Positions 11,458-22,197 are shown, numbered from the stretch's first letter. The stretch is DNA of 64,000 bases from Adiantum capillus-veneris (GCA_014529385.2 CM043964.1:131975420-132039419), one strand, 5' to 3'. Made by a program: numbers and translations. The notes: generated by a model from the sequence alone, not told the origin.

Positions 11458-12939
11458 CTAGTAGATGCTCATTCCACCTGGATCAAAAGGCCAAAGGCAT
11501 ATTGCCTGATTCACAAGAAGCATCATAACACCACACCTACATTTGTCAACAATCAACCAAAATGCACCATAGGCATATCCAACTAACACATCCGCCCTGT
11601 CTGGAGTTCCAGAAGCATAAATATCGCATGCCACATTCAACCCAACCGATAGAGACAACTCAAGTGACTCATCACCTGGCATCTTGGCTTTACCAACCAT
11701 AGCAACAACCTGCAAATCATGCACCCAAGTAGCTAAAAGCATTGTGTGAAGGTAAACTTGTTGATATCCAAAGCACAAAAGTATCCCCGCAGCACACATA
11801 TCCCTAGCATTGGCATCCACATAGCTGAGATTGGACTCATATATGCCAAACCCCTTCTCATCATCATAAGCATACTCATCATCACACATAACTTTATCCA
11901 CATCATAATCATGGCTATCCATAGCTTCTAGCATGGGTTCATCAGTCTCCAAGAATACAGATCCCTGCTCTAAACCACAATCATGCTCACAAATCGGTTC
12001 AATCACTACACATACATCAAAATATGGCTTCAAAACAGGCTCCACATCCAACAAATCCACAAATTGGCTCTCAACCTTGCCCTCTTCCCTAATTTCCAAG
12101 GAACTAGTATCCAAAGATACGTGCTCATCATCAATAACCTCAACCTCACACTCACACCCAGAATCACAAGGTACACAAGTAGCCAATGCATCCTCTTCAA
12201 GACTTTTCAATCCTGTATCCAAAGCATTACTCACCTCTTTAGGCTCTTCCATAATCCTGTCAACCTGCAAGACCTCCTTACGCTTCACAATAGACCTTGG
12301 GAAGAAACGAGAAACATCATAGGATAGGCTACTTTTCACCTGCTTAGGCTTAACTTCATCTTCCATGTCAAATCCATCTTGCACATGCATACCTGTACTG
12401 ATACCATGTTCCTCAAGACGCTTAAACTTCCATTCCTTGTGCTTTGCAATGCATATCGCATCTTCAAAAGACTCGGGCCTCTTCAACTCAACCTCGAACC
12501 GCAACCAAGGTGACAAACCATCAACAAAAAAACTTTTCTTCAATGAACAAGGGGGGGTCTCATCCTTAAGAGCAACACACCAACGAGTCCATAAATCTGT
12601 AAAACCTTGTACATAGGCATCAACACCTTGACAAGAACCTTGCTTAAGAGCATTGAGCTCATTCCATACTGCATTTGCATCTTCAAAAACCTTGAAACAC
12701 TCTAAAAAAGCTTCTATAAACTTGTCAAGACTCAAACCATAAGAAGAATCCACTGCTTCTTTAGCTTCCAAATCCATGAACCAAACACGGGCCTCATCTT
12801 TCAAAAGCAATCCAAATAGCCTCAAAATCTTGTCCTCATCACACATTTTGTTGCTTATGCATGCCACCTCGACTTGCTCCAGAAAGTCTTCCGCATCTTC
12901 ACCACTTCTTCCATGAAATTCCGGATAAGAGAAAGCCAT
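11458..12939 (-). CDS. Retrotransposon gag protein, intact, 493 aa
   Basis: The longest undamaged frame in the window. Residues 1 to about 180 fit the Retrotrans_gag family: a short amino-terminal FHGRSGEDAEDFLEQVE segment, then helical blocks with conserved tryptophans (ARVWFMDLE, WNELNALKQG, DLWTRWC). The rest is long, acidic and Cys-containing but has no CCHC zinc knuckle and no protease. The ATG lies about 1.05 kb inside the 5' LTR. Gag would form the particle that packages element RNA. An intact gag without pol is the defining feature of TR-GAG elements, which rely on partner polymerases. The carboxy-terminal 300 residues have no recognised domain. Confidence 0.9.
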   Translation of the reverse strand: MAFSYPEFHGRSGEDAEDFLEQVEVACISNKMCDEDKILRLFGLLLKDEARVWFMDLEAKEAVDSSYGLSLDKFIEAFLECFKVFEDANAVWNELNALKQGSCQGVDAYVQGFTDLWTRWCVALKDETPPCSLKKSFFVDGLSPWLRFEVELKRPESFEDAICIAKHKEWKFKRLEEHGISTGMHVQDGFDMEDEVKPKQVKSSLSYDVSRFFPRSIVKRKEVLQVDRIMEEPKEVSNALDTGLKSLEEDALATCVPCDSGCECEVEVIDDEHVSLDTSSLEIREEGKVESQFVDLLDVEPVLKPYFDVCVVIEPICEHDCGLEQGSVFLETDEPMLEAMDSHDYDVDKVMCDDEYAYDDEKGFGIYESNLSYVDANARDMCAAGILLCFGYQQVYLHTMLLATWVHDLQVVAMVGKAKMPGDESLELSLSVGLNVACDIYASGTPDRADVLVGYAYGAFWLIVDKCRCGVMMLLVNQAICLWPFDPGGMSIY

Positions 12940-13989
12940 GGCTACCCAAGCTACTATGCTTTGAGAACCCCTTCAAACACATGTGCAAGAACCCAAGACT
13001 TTTGACTACCCAATCCCCAGAAACTTCAATGGAGCTCAGCTTTAGATAAGGACAAACACATGCACATCAAATGAGTTTTCATAGTTAATCATCGGAATGA
13101 CAACAGGCAAAGGACATTCCAGGATCTCTCGTAATCTTCTTGGTCCGAACATAAAGACTATGCGCTGCTGGAAAAAAATCTTCCTGGACACATGAACATT
13201 TATCTGGATTCTCTGAGTTAAATGAAAAGGAGTGAATTGAGGGCCATTTTGATCATCCATTAAAGTCAACCATGCAACTCCCAAGAAAGCACACCTGTCT
13301 TATCCTCTGATTTTGCCAAAATTTCGACAGCATAACAGCATAAATGTCTCAAAAGACCAAAAAACCAGCCATCATAACTTGGGAAAATTTCGACAGAGTT
13401 TCCCCAGAAGTAGAGCAGTAGGAACCTGAAATATAGACTGTCTATGTATGCATAAACTGTCAGCAATAGAACCCGAGCATCAAGTAGGGCTCACTAGTAC
13501 ATAGCCTATGGCGAGGCCACAAAATGGGTGCTCCAGCTACCTGTATCACCGAAAGGATCTCCACATTTGAGAATCCCCCAGCTCAATAAAAACCTCACGC
13601 TATCGACCCTCACACGAAGGCTAATGCAAATCGCATATAGTCAAGTCTCAGAAATGACTATCTTTCAGACCAAGTCTCAGAAATGGCTGGGACTGCCATG
13701 GCTCCACAAATGCGTACAATGGCAGTTTCCACAAGTAACGTACAACCCAGTAGACAATGCGCTCAAGCAGGCGCTAAATGATGCATACCCACAACTGCAA
13801 GTGACATCACTGCTAGTATATCACTGTACTCCAGCTCCCGGAACCTGTGTGAATCAACTGTACCTGTACCTGTCCCTGTAACCTGTAACCTGTAATCTGC
13901 AACCTGTAATCTGTAATCTCGAAGCTCGAAGCTCGAAGCTCGAAGCAGAAGGTACTCGAAGAAGATCGTCCGTGGGGGCGCCAAAAGAA
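12940..13989 (-). other. Leader of gag-only element, with primer site and short repeats
   Basis: Non-coding leader between the 5' LTR and gag. Bases 13860-13950 hold two runs of 7-bp repeats: CCTGTAA/ATCTGTA variants, then four copies of GCTCGAA. Next to the LTR, 13966-13985 reads on the minus strand TGGCGCCCCCACGGACGA; it begins with the TGGCGCC seen in several primer sites, but I cannot assign the tRNA. ORFs here resemble no protein. Confidence 0.55.
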
Positions 13990-15140
13990 TGTGAGCGGGA
14001 TGAAAACACACACAGAGCCTCTATAACGACCCGACACACACTCTTGGGAAGATACACACACACACTAGGGGGCACCACTCGGCTTACACAACACACCTGG
14101 CCGAGACAGGAAACACACCTATGGAGTGAGAGGAGAGAGATTATCCACTTGCCCACTCCACACAGAGACACACACACACACACACACACCCAAAAAAAAC
14201 TCAGCTCAAAAGAGGTGAATTTCTGATATTTAGATACAAATGAGCTTGGGCCAACACCAATGGGGCAAACAGCTCACACAATATAGGTAAAATAAGCCAG
14301 ATACAATCACAAACTGGAGCAGAAACTTCGCTCATAGGAGAAACTTACACAAAAAAAAAAAAAGCAAGAAAAGAGTGAGGAATTTGGTAAAATGGACAGC
14401 GCCATCGCGTCCGGAACGGCCCAAAACCCCAGTCTACAATGTCAAAGTGCTCAAATCCGACCTCGGATGAGCAGTTTACGGCCAAAACAGGCTCCAAAAT
14501 GAGCAAAAACACACTTGCGGCTGTTCCTCCTCTCTTCTCCACGTTTTTTCTGGTCTTCTCTCAGTGTTTTCAGTTCCCACACTTAGCTTTATTAGTTGGG
14601 CACCCTTGGCCTTTTAGATGACCTCAAACGGACCCCAAACAGGCCAAAAACTGACCTCGCAGTGCATAGTTGTCACCTTTTTGCATCATTCGCACACCTG
14701 GCACTCAGCTTTTTTCCAATAATGCATCTCGCCACCACGTGAAGTGGCCCCAAAAAGTGGTCCTAATGATGACCTTTCTGCATAACTCTCACAAGAAAAC
14801 ACCCACGTTGTGTCCGTCCTCATCCGCGTGCAAATATTGACCTCGTTCGCCCTCCTGACGCCACTAGATGCCATCTGACGCACCTGCTGACCTCACGTCG
14901 TCGGCCCGCGGATAGCTTCCTCGAGAAGTTTTACGCGCCAACAACTCCTCTTTATTATAGAAAAAACACAGTGGTACTGGTAATAGTGAAAATCGATGCA
15001 CTATGTACACCCTGTCCTTCCTGTACACATGTGGGCCCCACATAACCACCTGGCTAAGGAAAATGGGCAATCCTTTATTTGATGCACCATGCATGGGTAT
15101 GTACATATGCGCAATCCCTTGCTCCAAAAAACTCCTGACA
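13990..15140 (-). repeat. 5' LTR of gag-only element
   Basis: The 1151-bp partner of 10253-11407. Differences include a longer A run near 14350 and scattered transitions. On the minus strand this LTR precedes the leader and gag, so it is the promoter-bearing copy; no clear TATA box was picked out. Confidence 0.88.
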
Positions 15141-15144
15141 ACGT

Positions 15145-15366
15145 CAACAATTCAAATATAGACGATCAAAGATTATTCTCAATTGCCCACCAAAGATCTC
15201 TCGTGAAATCTCCAAAGATGCGAATCTATCTGTTGCAATGTCAATGCAAAAGGAGCCATTTCTTGACCAACTTATGCAAGCACGAGCACAATGGCATGCA
15301 AATGGTTGTCCTTGTAAGCCACCACCTGGTGTCAACCAAACCAAGAAGGACTTTGAGGCTCGAAAG
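15145..15366 (+). pseudogene. ParB-like exon, part after LTR insertion
   Basis: Removing the insertion joins 10252 to 15145 in the same frame and continues the ParB-like exon for 74 codons (Lys/Arg-rich, then QARAQWHANGCP and a Pro-rich stretch). It ends at a good donor, GAAAG|GTACTTG (15366/15367), in phase 0. Reading straight on hits a stop within a few codons. The following intron ends at about 15725, where the expected AG acceptor reads TTTTGCAA. That is one G-to-A change from a normal site and is probably another lesion. The clean continuation of frame across the insertion is the main evidence that this was one exon. Confidence 0.65.
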
Positions 15367-15725
15367 GTACTTGTTTGATTCGTTGAAAACGTGGATGTGA
15401 GTCTTTTTAATCAATATCTATTTGTAAACTAGAGTCTATCATAGGCTCAAGCAAGACCTCCATGTGCTCATTTAGAACTTAAAGTGAGGTTTTAACTTAA
15501 GATTTAGTGTCACTTGCATATGAGGCTATAGCATAAACAAGCGAGACTCGAACTTAAGTTTGAGCCCCACTTACATATACCCATGTATTTTGGACTTTTC
15601 ATAGATGTATGTGAGCATATAAAGAAACAATTCAATCTAGCTAAGCTTGAACTTATTAAGTATGTGTCTCAATCCCACAAGTTAGAGCCTTGTCAATATT
15701 GATGTTGGAATTTTCAATTTTGCAA

Positions 15726-17360
15726 ACCTTTATTGAGACAACAGAGCACACACTTCAAAAGGGATTTGTCAAGACCGACTTGCATTTGCTTCTATGTGAT
15801 GAGCAGATATGGAAGAATTGGGTCAAGATCATGAGACAGTATGCTCGAGGCTTGCCACCAAATACAAAGGGAGAAACAATTGACGAAGGTTTCGACAAAA
15901 ATCCTAAATTTCTAACTATGAAGGGTGGTCAGATTCGACAAGCACCTTGCACAACAACACTGGCACCTACATTGTTCAGGTGCATTTTAGGCCTCAAGAA
16001 TAAAGAAGTTCTTGAACTACAAAATGCAATCCTGAACAAAACCATCTTGCTAAAGAAGTGCAAGCATACCCCTCATAGAATGGACATGGATGAGATGGCT
16101 TGGAAGCTAAAAACAGATCGAGTGTTGAAAGAATCAATAATATCATTCTTCTTTGATTTGACAAGGGAAAATTTATCTTGGGAGCAAGTTTGTGAGAAGT
16201 ACAAGCTAGGAGAGCATGAGTACAATCAAATGACGAGCTATAGCCAGTACTATGTCAAGGACTCCCTCAACAGAGCAAAGAAGACTCCACCCTCACTTCC
16301 AAAAAGTGTAGTAACTTTCCTCAATCATCTTTATAGAGCTAATATGGGCATAATATCTCAAGATGAGTCTATTCCATGGAGAATCAAGGGGGTGGGCTTT
16401 GATATGGGGAAGATCAAAGACTTTTGCAATACAAAGCACGTACCATTTCAATTGGTCGTCTTGGGTCTTCCTGGTACTAAAGAAAAGCTCTTTATAGAAT
16501 TTTTTTGCAAATTTGGCACTCAATCTAAACACATTGAATGCACAATATGAATATGTGCTAGTGTGTTTCATTGATTTCATCAATATCGGAATGGTTGTTG
16601 AAGGGGTTTCTAGCTAGTCAACTAAAGTCCATATTGAATATGGAAATATCCAAGCAACAAGAGATGACTCATGGATAGATGGAACTGTGGACTCTGCAAT
16701 GGTTGCTCTTATTGTTAGCAAGGTTAATAGCTTTGAGGCTATTGTCAAGGCTCATACAAAAAGAGTCTTTTTCTCAGGCTCTTGTGGCAAGGATCATGAA
16801 TTTATTGATAGAAACTTCATCGATGGCCTTATCACAGGGTTTTGTCCTGAGCAAAGCTATGTTTTGGAAATTTTTTGCGGTGGAGTTGTGCTGGAGCAAA
16901 GCTTGTCAAAGAAGAGAAGGGCAATTGCTCTATGTAAAGATGATTTTGAATCAATGGAGTTAGAATCTCAATGCTCTAGTCTTTTGAGAGTGATCCGTCT
17001 TTGCAGGAGTGGTGTGGTTCAAGTCAAGCATCACTTGCGAGACAAACAGTGGAGCTGGATGATACAAAAAAAAAAAAGACCTTAACAATCTTGACATCGA
17101 TGAGCAACAAAGTAGCGGAGAGGATGTTGATGGAAATGAAGACAATGATAACGTAGACAACATGGATGATAGTGAAGTTCAAGAAGCTACAAATTCTGAT
17201 CATCAAGGGGGGGGAGACAATGTTGGAGAAATGAGTCCAGTTGTGGATGTTGAGTGTGCAAAAGAAAATGCTGAAGATAATGAGGATGATGATGCAGGCA
17301 ATGAGGATGCACAAGAGGATGATAGAGCCCCTCAAGACATTATAGTAGCTGATGAAAAAG
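15726..17360 (+). pseudogene. Beta-class DNA methyltransferase-like exon, broken
   Basis: From 15726 to about 16520 the frame encodes a helical region (TDLHLLLCDEQIWKNW..., FFFDLTRENLSWEQVCEKY...) of unknown family, with a possible remnant of a DPPW-type motif near 16463 (VVLGLPGT). A one-base frameshift near 16520 and a TAG at 16615-16617 follow. Then comes a segment matching the end of N6/N4 methyltransferases of beta order: a KDHEFIDRNFIDGL helix and VLEIFCGG (16861-16884), standing for motif I (LDxFxGxG), then a strand-turn with basic residues (KKRRAIALCKDDFE). A further shift near 16985 leads into an acidic Asp/Glu-rich linker ending at donor AAAAG|GTGTGA (17360). The methyltransferase call rests on pattern only; the SAM loop is degenerate. 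Confidence 0.5.
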
Positions 17361-19005
17361 GTGTGAATGCTTCTTAGAGTATTTTTTATATTAGGTTTAA
17401 TGATGCATGCCATTATCATGTACCAACAGACTCCTAAAGTGTAAAAAGGCAGGATAGTGTATTGAATTGATCAATTGTGATACTTTACGTCCTTTAAATA
17501 CTATTTTCTTAATACTATCTTGTGTCTTTATCTAAAATCATGTCATTTTAATTAGATTTAATTGTTGTTGATTTAAAAAATGATGGGAGGGATCAAACTT
17601 GAGTTTGAGCCATCACAAAGCACATGTTTTTTATTTAAAGTGCCAATTCACAAATCATAGCTAACATACAGATGTGTATTAAGGGTAAGAAATTTTGGTT
17701 TTGGTGAGATAATAATGAAGCATTACCAAACACTAATGAGGCTCAAACTTAAGTTCAAGCCTAACAAAGAGAGCTAGTGAAGCACTTGTGTATGAACTTC
17801 AATCACAAAAGTTTTGGCTGAGTTGTTCTACGTGAGATTTGAAATTCCATATCTTAGTGTAGCACTTGCATATGTTACGTGAAACTCGTAATGTCTTTGT
17901 ACCTAACAAGGCACTGAAATTTAGTTTGTAGGCTCGAACTTAAGTTTGAACCTTGCCTCCACATGTTAGTGTAGCACTACCATGTGAGGCCAAACTCATG
18001 AGCACTACCATGTTAGGCCAATCTCAAGAGCATTGTAGTAATATAATCTTCTAAATAGCAATACTTACGGATCATGAAGTAAAAAGGATCATACCTGGAA
18101 AAATTCATAGTTAAGAGGTTTTTTGAATAGGCCCTAGATGTGCACAATATAACAATTGTATACATAGTGAATGCGTTGAGACTAGACATGGCTTGAAACT
18201 TAAGCTTTACACTTGAAACATAAGCTTAAGGTTAAGACTTAAGCCTTAGGCATGAACTTAAGTTTGAGTCTCACCTCCAAAGGTGAAATAGGTAGCATGT
18301 TAGGTGACCATCACATGATCGTGTGTATGAGTTTTAACGACAAAAGTCCTTGTCATAGAATCCTACCTCAGTACTTCCAAGTGAAGCTCACAATTTCATA
18401 TCCTATTGTAGCGATTGCATATGTTAAGAAAGAGTCGTAATCTATAACAAGAAACTGAAATTTATTTTGTAGGATCGAACTTAAGTTTGAGCCCCTTTGT
18501 ATGTTAGTTAGCACTACCATATGAGTCCAATCTCATGAGCATTGTAGCAAAATAATGTTACAAATAACAAAATACTTATAGATTATGAAGAAAATTGGAT
18601 GATACCTTGAAAAATTCATTGATAAGGGGTTTTATAAATAGGTCTTGAGTGCACATAATATAAAAGGTTTTCATATAGTGAATGATAAAGACTAAAAGGG
18701 GATTAGGGCTTACATTTTAAACTTCAAACATAAGCATAAACTTTGAGACTTAAGTTTTAGGCTTGAAACAAAAGCCTAAACTTTGAAACTTAAGCCTTAG
18801 GCTGGAGCTTAAGATTAAGCCTCACTTTCAAATGTGCTTTAGGTATCATTCTAGGTGAGCATTTTTGTGTTAATGTGCTAAATGGAGCCTTTCTAGCATA
18901 AAACGTCTAGGTTAAATGATGGAAATGAAATGGATTCTATGGTTATTGAAAATCCACTAGACTATTTTCTAATTAGGTAACAATTTGGCTTTTTTCATCT
19001 TTCAG
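17361..19005 (+). other. Intron holding palindromes
   Basis: The donor at 17361 and acceptor TTTTTTCATCTTTCAG (ending 19005) join in matching phase: a single G before and AT after make one Asp codon. The intron is 1645 bp, much longer than the 81-bp introns further on, and holds six of the nine CTTAAG-centred palindromes. Confidence 0.6.
17890..18970 (+). repeat. Old tandem duplication, 541-bp period
   Basis: The block starting near 17890 (CACTGAAATTTAGTTTGTAGG) recurs near 18431 (AACTGAAATTTATTTTGTAGG). Similarity continues through matching phrases such as GAAAAATTCAT, TTAGGCATGAACTTAAG and TTAGGCTGGAGCTTAAG. Spacing between equivalent palindromes is 541 and 551 bp. The copies differ at many positions, so the duplication is old, yet the palindromes inside remain recognisable. 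Confidence 0.7.
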
Positions 19006-19808
19006 ATAAAGACAACAAAATAGAAGACAAAGATAACATATCTCAAGCAGCACAAGTGCTACCCACCATTGTTAGAGAGACCCAGTTTCACAAAGGTGAT
19101 CTTGTAGAGCATAAAAGTGATCTTGTAGAACAAACCTCTCAAAAAACTTCAAATGACATGACTAAAGAGAGTGAGAACATGCTACCTACGATTGGAGAGA
19201 CCCAAATTCATGAAAGCGACATTAGGAATAGTGAAGAGGAGATGGTTGAGCATCAAAGTGATTTTATTGTGCAAAATTCTCCAAAACCTTCACACGACAC
19301 TAACAACACGCCTCAAAGAGATGAGGATGTAGAGGGTAGTGAGAAGAAGGGTGAAGCCAATGGAGAGCTCCAAGCGACTCTTGCAACCAAGGACATACAA
19401 GAAAAATTTGACAAAGGGACAGGAAAAGCGACACCAAATAGAAACAAAGTCCAAAGCATTCAAGAAAGGGAGCAAGGGAATGAAGTTGGTGAGAAAAACA
19501 AAGGTACTTATTTTGCCAATGTGATTAGTATAGATATGGCCATTTTGGAATATAATATAAAATTCTATTATGTTGTCTTTGCAGGTGAAATTGACATTCA
19601 AAATCAAGGATCCATTGTGCCACAAGTAGACATCAACGTTGAGGAGCTATGTCCTGATGCACGAAAACATAGGCCACTTGGAAGCTTATATTCTTTTGAG
19701 AGAGATGGAGATAAACTAGTCTTTCAATCTTCCCACATCAATAGAGAAATGCAATCACTTTTAGGAGACATCATTATATATGAGTATGGGAGTACGAGAC
19801 ATAAATAA
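19006..19808 (+). pseudogene. Linker exons of the same gene
   Basis: The exon 19006-19503 encodes a Lys/Glu/Ser-rich, probably disordered stretch with two related phrases (LPTIVRETQFHKGD and LPTIGETQIHESD), an internal repeat. A donor AAAG|GTACTT (19503/19504) and acceptor TTGTCTTTGCAG (19584) define an 81-bp intron that splices in frame to a more structured segment (VEELCPDARKHRPLGSLYSFERDGD). The frame closes at 19806-19808, probably because a further donor near 19786 has decayed or is used. No domain recognised. Confidence 0.5.
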
Positions 19809-19911
19809 ACGTGTGCAATTTACAATTGTGTGCTACAAATATATGGTCCCTTGTTCTGAGATTTATAAGTGCAAAACCTTAAATTTTTATCATTTTTTTG
19901 TATCGTATGCA

Positions 19912-21043
19912 AAAAATATTGCTCATGCAATCAGCGTGAAGAAACATGCACTCATTCTTGATCTTAACGGAGTTTTACTCAGCAAAGAAGACAAAAGGCA
20001 TCCATGTACAGATTGTGTCAAAATTGACCTTGGTCACACCACAATTGTTGTTCGCCCGGGTTGTTTTGAATTTTTGGATCAGATATGTCAGTACTTTCAT
20101 GTTGATATTTGGTCCACCATGCTACAAAAGAATGTTTGCACTTATGTGAACACTCTTGAAAAGCATGCACATAAAAAATATCATTTCTTTATGGTATGGG
20201 GACAAGAATATTGCTACATCCATAATCTTTGAAAAGTGTATAGACCGGATAAGCCTAATGTTGAGGCTATGTTTAAGCCTTTGTTGAGGGTTTGGTATCA
20301 GTGCAAGAATTTATGCAGTACAAAGAATACATTGCTCATTGATGATAGCCCTTTCAAGGGATGTATTAACCCAAAAGATAACTGCTTATATCCTGAAAGT
20401 TTTTCAAGGGAGGCCTGACTATCTTCTTTGCAGTGATCTTCTACCATACCTTTTATATCTAAATAATACAGATGACATTCGATCTATTATTTCACTCAAT
20501 CGGCTAGGACAATCTCCAATCACAGAGGTTCATGACCTATGTACAAAGTTTCAAGACACTATGGAAGAATGGGGCATGTTCAATGTCCAAGTTCTAAGGG
20601 AAGAACTTGACAACAATTCAGTAGAAGTGGAAAGCTCATCTTGTGCATCTTCACAGCTACCATTGTGCAATAACAAGTTAAGTTATGTTCAAGAAAGTAG
20701 GGGCAAGAAAGTAGTAAACTTCTTAAGCAAGGATCTAGCTATGTTGGCATCCAAGTTTGGTGTGCCACTATTATTTTCAAACCAGCTGAACTTGTTAAAA
20801 TTGTCTCACAAAACAAAAAATTTGGGTGATCAACATGCTATTGCTTATGTTACTAGCTTGGGGTATGGTCGTGGTCATTTCATGAGCGGAGTTGCAGCAA
20901 AAGCATACATATCAAAGCTACAAAAGGCATGCTTAAGCTTATGGGTAGGACTCACTTTAGATTTATCAAAAAATATAAAAAATAAAATCAAATTGTTATT
21001 TAATCTAGCATATTTGTTATTGCAGGTGGAAGAAAACAACTAG
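19912..21043 (+). pseudogene. FCP1/NIF-like HAD phosphatase domain, broken
   Basis: The frame shows the order of an FCP1-homology domain: LILDLNGVLL (from 19951, the HAD nucleophile loop; the second Asp of DxD is Asn), VRPGCFEFLDQICQYFHVDIWSTM, and LLIDDSPFKG with PESF (20332-20404), the distal acidic motif. A TGA at 20230-20232 and a one-base shift near 20400 break it. The last part (PDYLLCSDLLPYLLYL...RLGQSPITEV) fits the end of plant small FCP1-like proteins. An unknown tail follows, with an 81-bp intron (20945-21025) that keeps the frame even if retained. In function these are Ser/Thr phosphatases such as RNA polymerase II tail phosphatases; activity here is doubtful. Confidence 0.7.
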
Positions 21044-21511
21044 TAAGGGCTTGGCGTGTGCGTTGACTCAATCACCTGGAATGTTCACATACATCTAGAG
21101 TGGTGGAAATGTGTTAAGAAGATTTTGACCAAAACAATGTGTTGGGCTCTAGTATTCCTGCCAAAACAATGTGTTGGGTCCAATTATTTTAACATGAACC
21201 AAATATGTACACTTTTATATTTCATCAACTAGATGTTATTCAACCTTGGAAAAGAAGTCTCTCTTTTATCTTTATGGTTGGAGTTCTTTGTACAAGATTT
21301 CTTCTGTGTATTGAAGAAAAATATTTTCTTTTGTTGTCTTCTCAAGGTTTAAGTCTATATATATCATGGATAAAATAAATAATGTTGGTGCACAGTGTGT
21401 TAATTGAAAATAATATCTCTTCCATTGGCCATCATGCCTTTTTTAGGAACAAGAGATTCTGAAGCATATAAATTTGATTTCAAATGTACAAAGCATTTAC
21501 TATTGAGGTGA

Positions 21512-22197
21512 CACGTGTCATTGAGGACTCATAGGCCTAGAAGGAAACTGATTCCACCACCCTCAAAAACTATAGGGAAACAAAGAAGAGTATTGATCCT
21601 TGAACTCAATGGTGTTTTACTTAAGACCATTGAAATGCAACATGGTGATGTATGCCCAGATTGGGAAAAACATATGCATCTTGTTGAAGAGAGTACAAAT
21701 GTGTGGCATTTTATTCGCAAAGATGCATTCACTTTCCTTGATTTTTACATGCAATGGTTTGAGGTGTGGATTTGGAGCACTAATAGATTGCAAAGGACTC
21801 GTCATATTCTTGATTTATGCTTTCCACAACACCATCAAAAATTTAATGTCATAGCAGGACAGGCAGCATGCCAAAAGACAGATCTGCTAATTGGATATCG
21901 ATTTGTATACCACAAGAACTTGGATGTAGCATGGAGAATTTTTCATGATTTGGATGGAAATAATACCTTATTTTTTACGAGGCCCTTTACAATGTAATGT
22001 GGAATATGCCCGGAACCTACTTGATTTTTCCAAAAATGTGGAATCAATCAATAGAAGAGCTTGAAAGTTTTTTAGAGAGAACAATTACTGCATGGTTACT
22101 TGGTTGGATCTATGCAAGGGACAAACGAGAGTATACTTGCAATATGTTGGTAAATGACGCAGCTTGTGATAGAGAAACCTTGTACCTATTGGAGTAA
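21512..22197 (+). pseudogene. Second FCP1/NIF-like domain, frameshifted
   Basis: A frame open from 21512 contains LILELNGVLLK (from 21593), where the HAD nucleophile Asp is Glu, then WHFIRKDAFTFLDFYMQWFEVWIWSTN and the KNLDVAWRIFHDLDGNNTLFF block that precedes the distal acidic motif. A one-base shift at about 21990 moves the end (MWNMPGTYLIFPKMWNQSIEELESFLER) into another frame, stopping at 22195-22197. No ATG begins the domain, so a 5' exon is missing or unrecognised. It is a diverged relative of the domain at 19.9 kb and may be a tandem duplicate or a second module of one large gene. Confidence 0.65.

Larger units (their letters stand above)
10253..15140 (-). mobile_element. Gag-only LTR retrotransposon (TR-GAG type)
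   Basis: Two LTRs of about 1.15 kb (10253-11407 and 13990-15140, TGTGAGCG...CCTGACA) flank 2.6 kb containing a single large gag on the minus strand and no protease, integrase or reverse transcriptase. The LTRs differ at roughly 20 positions plus a few short indels, so the insertion is fairly young. It splits a codon run of the ParB-like exon: the left flank ends GCGT, the right begins ACGT, which fits a 4-bp target duplication with one later change. It must borrow replication enzymes from another element. Confidence 0.9.
8127..18821. repeat. Recurring 22-26 bp CTTAAG-centred near-palindrome
   Basis: A near-palindrome with half-site GGCTCGAAC around a CTTAAG centre recurs at 8127-8152, 8799-8820, 15545-15566, 17591-17611, 17740-17761, 17931-17952, 18249-18270, 18472-18493 and 18800-18821. 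Most copies are followed by a CTCACCT/CTTGCCT-like tail. All lie outside the exons of the ParB/methyltransferase-like gene, either upstream or in its introns, and none was seen elsewhere in the window. Four copies are carried by a 541-bp tandem duplication; the other five are not. Candidates are a protein-binding site, a hairpin-forming repeat, or the core of a very short transposon. Confidence 0.75.

Noticed and set aside
11746-12616. Plus-strand ORFs of 61-129 codons
   Set aside because: Shadows of the intact minus-strand gag; no family pattern.
8127-18821. CRISPR-like array made of the CTTAAG palindromes
   Set aside because: Spacing is irregular (0.1 to 6.7 kb), the copies are mismatched, and the genome is eukaryotic.
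8878-22197. Integrated giant-virus segment
   Set aside because: ParB-, methyltransferase- and phosphatase-like genes occur in large DNA viruses, but the spliceosomal introns with matching phases argue for a host-type gene.
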